Shown: piece by piece, positions 51,974 to 53,303 of the stretch
How positions within the stretch are numbered: the first letter of the stretch is position 1
Layout: each line of letters opens with the position of its first letter
Origin: a virus
IMG/VR virus record: IMGVR_UViG_3300030104_000911
Location: 1-53,303 of that record
Direction: 5' to 3' (one strand)
Length of the DNA: 53,303 nt
Notes under the pieces: generated by a model
What the model was told of the DNA's origin: nothing
Seen by the model: only the letters and a program-made list of their open reading frames with translations
Databases searched by the model: none
Position numbers and translations under genes: made by a program

Positions 51974-52129
51974 TTACTTAGACATTACCAAAAGGATATA
52001 TCTAGAATCATTTTGTTTATCTTCTATCCATTTCTTTCTATCTAAATGGTTGTCGAATGTTTTTCTATAGATTTTTCTGCCACCATTTCTAGCCCAGTCA
52101 ACCCAACATTCTCTTTTATATATACTCAT
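51974..52129 (-). CDS. Short basic protein, 51 residues
   Basis: A small frame with the leader AGGAAAGCAA before ATG, like several other genes of this arm. The product (MSIYKRECWVDWARNGGRKI, then NHLDRKKWIEDKQNDS) is basic and rich in Trp and Lys. It fits a nucleic-acid or host-protein binder. A hairpin lies between it and the preceding gene. Function unknown. Confidence 0.5.
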   Translation of the reverse strand: MSIYKRECWVDWARNGGRKIYRKTFDNHLDRKKWIEDKQNDSRYILLVMSK

Positions 52130-52151
52130 TTGCTTTCCTCATTGTATGGAG

Positions 52152-52184
52152 GGAGCTAACTCAGAGTCCATTCCGAGTTAGCCC
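52152..52184 (-). terminator. Hairpin after the first early gene
   Basis: GCTAACTC (52155-52162) pairs with GAGTTAGC (52075+77 to 52082+100, i.e. 52175-52182), and the stem extends by G-C pairs past a bulged A. It stands ten bases beyond the stop of the 52194-52658 gene on the - strand, without a T-run. It may be an RNA 3' end or processing signal and not a full stop. Confidence 0.4.
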
Positions 52185-52193
52185 TCAGCTCAG

Positions 52194-52658
52194 TTACTTA
52201 CTAGACCATAAAGCTCTAGGTTTCACTGCGGAAGTAGAAGATTCTACTTTGTCGGACACTCTGAGTTTTGGTGTATCAGATTTACTTGTCCATTCTCTAG
52301 CTTTAGTATAGCTATGTCCTAAGACAAGTTGTCCTCCAGAGATTAATCTACGTAATACACCTTCGTCATTTTCTAGTAGATAGAAGTTACTAGGGTGTAA
52401 CGGAAGCTCAGGATTTGCTTGACAACAAAGCTTGAGTTCTTCGTAGATTTCCTCAGGTTCGGTCGTTAGAGTAAACGCACCATCGACGTGCCACATAAAC
52501 CCAATAAAATGGATTTTGTTTTGTGACTTGTCAGCCTTATACTTAGGTTGACCATAGCCGTCGAGACCTTTGGACGCATTGACGATACGTGGATAACCCA
52601 CGATATCAGGTGTCAATCCGAATCTCCCTTTAGCTGATTCAAAGTTATACTCATTCAT
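52194..52658 (-). CDS. First gene of the leftward arm, unknown function
   Basis: A 154-residue protein. It starts with GGAGG ten bases before the ATG and lies 75 bases behind a good sigma70-type promoter, so it is probably the first phage protein made. The middle has NKIHFIGFMWHVDGAFTLTT and CQANPELPLHPSNFYLLEND, giving a compact alpha/beta domain. The C-terminus is Ser/Lys-rich and looks disordered. No family was recognised. First-expressed phage proteins often act on host transcription or defence, which is only an inference here. Confidence 0.7.
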   Translation of the reverse strand: MNEYNFESAKGRFGLTPDIVGYPRIVNASKGLDGYGQPKYKADKSQNKIHFIGFMWHVDGAFTLTTEPEEIYEELKLCCQANPELPLHPSNFYLLENDEGVLRRLISGGQLVLGHSYTKAREWTSKSDTPKLRVSDKVESSTSAVKPRALWSSK

Positions 52659-52739
52659 ATAACTTATCCTCCATAAAGGTAGGTATTACATAGGCTACCT
52701 AGATGCCTGACATCAAGAACAACCTCGATGTTGATTTCA

Positions 52740-52767
52740 TTATTACATAACTATACAAGTATGTCAA
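52740..52767 (-). promoter_or_regulatory. Sigma70-type promoter of the leftward early arm
   Basis: On the - strand TTGACA (52767-52762) is followed by 16 bases and TAATAA (52745-52740), or by 17 and AATAAT. A start near 52733 gives a leader of about 75 bases before the ATG at 52658. The leader contains AGGTAG/CTACCT and ACATC/GATGT short inverted repeats. The -35 region CTTGACATAC is identical to that of the divergent + strand promoter at 52938. Confidence 0.7.
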
Positions 52768-52833
52768 GTTTTAATTACAAACCCTTATAAATAAAGGCCT
52801 GTAGCGTTTACGATAAACAGCAGACAGAAAAGG

Positions 52834-52877
52834 TATAGGGGGGTACATGGACTGCGAATAATAACCTGCCCCCTATA
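52834..52877. repeat. Inverted repeat in the divergent control region
   Basis: TATAGGGGG (52834-52842) is the perfect complement of CCCCCTATA (52869-52877), with a 26-base loop. It lies between the two divergent promoters and about 95 bases before the small-terminase-like gene. The 314-base gap 52659-52972 has no gene. A G-rich symmetric site next to a terminase gene could be the packaging site (pac or cos) or an operator. Neither is proven. Confidence 0.5.
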
Positions 52878-52937
52878 TATGTAAACCTCTTATAACAAAG
52901 GGTCAAAAACCAACGTGTAAAGTTTTGGCTACCCACC

Positions 52938-52966
52938 TTGACATACCCCTTTAAATACAATACGTT
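52938..52966 (+). promoter_or_regulatory. Promoter for a leaderless terminase mRNA
   Basis: TTGACA (52938-52943), 17 bases, then TACGTT (52961-52966); six bases later comes the ATG at 52973. The layout repeats that of the VRR-NUC promoter, where the ATG is also six bases behind the -10 box. No Shine-Dalgarno site is present before this ATG. The -35 box is perfect and the -10 box is poor, so the promoter may need an activator. Confidence 0.5.
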
Positions 52967-52972
52967 TTCAAT

Positions 52973-53303
52973 ATGGACACACTACCATTACGACATACTA
53001 AATGGTCAGACCGCCTAGCGTTTGACATGGCGTTGTTACTTGAGGGCTCTGGAGAAACTCTAGATGAGCTTAGAGCTAGACACCACATTACTGTTGATGA
53101 CTTAGTATTATTCAACAAGGACAAAGTTTATTTAAAAAAGATAGAATCTTATAGAGCTGAGATTGTAGAAAAAGGTATGACCTTTAAACTAAAAGCTAGA
53201 GCTCAAGCTGAAGAACTACTAACAACAAGCTGGACTATGATACACAGCCCTGAGACATCTTCAGCAGTTAAGGCAGATTTAATTAAATCTACTGTTAAAT
53301 GGG
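52973..53303 (+). CDS. Small terminase subunit-like protein, cut by the right edge
   Basis: 110 codons are visible and the frame is open at the end of the window. The N-terminal part (RLAFDMALLLEGSGETLDEL) is helical and resembles a helix-turn-helix start. The later segment has ARAQAEELLTTSWTMIHSP and SSAVKADLIKSTVKW, a pattern seen in small terminase subunits of marine phages (helix pair that forms the oligomeric ring). The position before the terminator and portal at the other window end of a possible circle supports this. The large subunit is expected next. Confidence 0.65.
   Translation, partial: MDTLPLRHTKWSDRLAFDMALLLEGSGETLDELRARHHITVDDLVLFNKDKVYLKKIESYRAEIVEKGMTFKLKARAQAEELLTTSWTMIHSPETSSAVKADLIKSTVKW

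Noticed and set aside
33098-52658. Lysogeny functions (integrase, CI-type repressor, excisionase) and an attachment site
   Set aside because: None was found: the one HTH protein is small and sits in the replication block, and no recombinase signature could be read.
1-53303. tRNA genes and a phage single-subunit RNA polymerase
   Set aside because: No cloverleaf-like sequence ending in a usable acceptor and no polymerase motif was noticed by eye; a tRNAscan and HMM search would settle it.

Overview
The window looks like most of the genome of a lytic, short-tailed (podovirus-like) bacteriophage of the sea. It is AT-rich and densely packed. It has no integrase, no recognisable lysogeny repressor cassette, no tRNA that I can see and no phage RNA polymerase. 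Portal, scaffold, capsid, tail-nozzle and internal virion proteins are present. No tape-measure, sheath or tail-tube gene was recognised. Tail-fibre modules (cupredoxin-like, LamG/SPRY-like) and the primase-helicase / gp2.5-like SSB / SNF2 helicase / VRR-NUC / Cas4-like nuclease / PolA set resemble uncultured marine phages and phages of marine Alphaproteobacteria. The host is an inference.

Layout. The + strand (151-33040) is one long late arm: portal, scaffold, major capsid, decoration-like protein, adaptors, a run of fibre and appendage genes, a block of small basic and envelope-directed proteins (signal peptides, a lipoprotein, small membrane proteins, probably lysis), the tail nozzle, and internal virion proteins ending in a 2,987-residue giant protein with a metallopeptidase-like HETIGH motif. 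A 57-bp gap with a hairpin separates it from the - strand arm, which is read from about 52.73 kb down to 33.1 kb. That arm starts with small unknown genes, then a MoxR ATPase / VWA-metallopeptidase module. More small genes follow, one with the Thr-Asp-Lys triad of proteasome beta subunits, and then the replication block down to the AEP primase-DUF927 helicase.

The two arms diverge from 52.66-52.97 kb. Two promoters there share the 10-mer CTTGACATAC. The rightward one ends directly at the start codon of a small-terminase-like gene that is cut by the right edge. The large terminase is not in the window; if the molecule is circular it would bridge the two window ends.

Regulation visible in sequence: (i) two promoters placed so that the ATG falls at about +1 (leaderless mRNAs, at the terminase and VRR-NUC genes); (ii) a 33-bp element repeated at 50.0 and 51.4 kb, each copy 80-100 bp upstream of a - strand gene; (iii) an iteron-like region at 51.45-51.80 kb, a candidate origin; (iv) stop/start couplings in which the Shine-Dalgarno of the next gene encodes the acidic/basic C-terminus (EEKNK type) of the previous one. 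The most unusual content is the MoxR-VWA module together with the proteasome-like hydrolase in one early arm.
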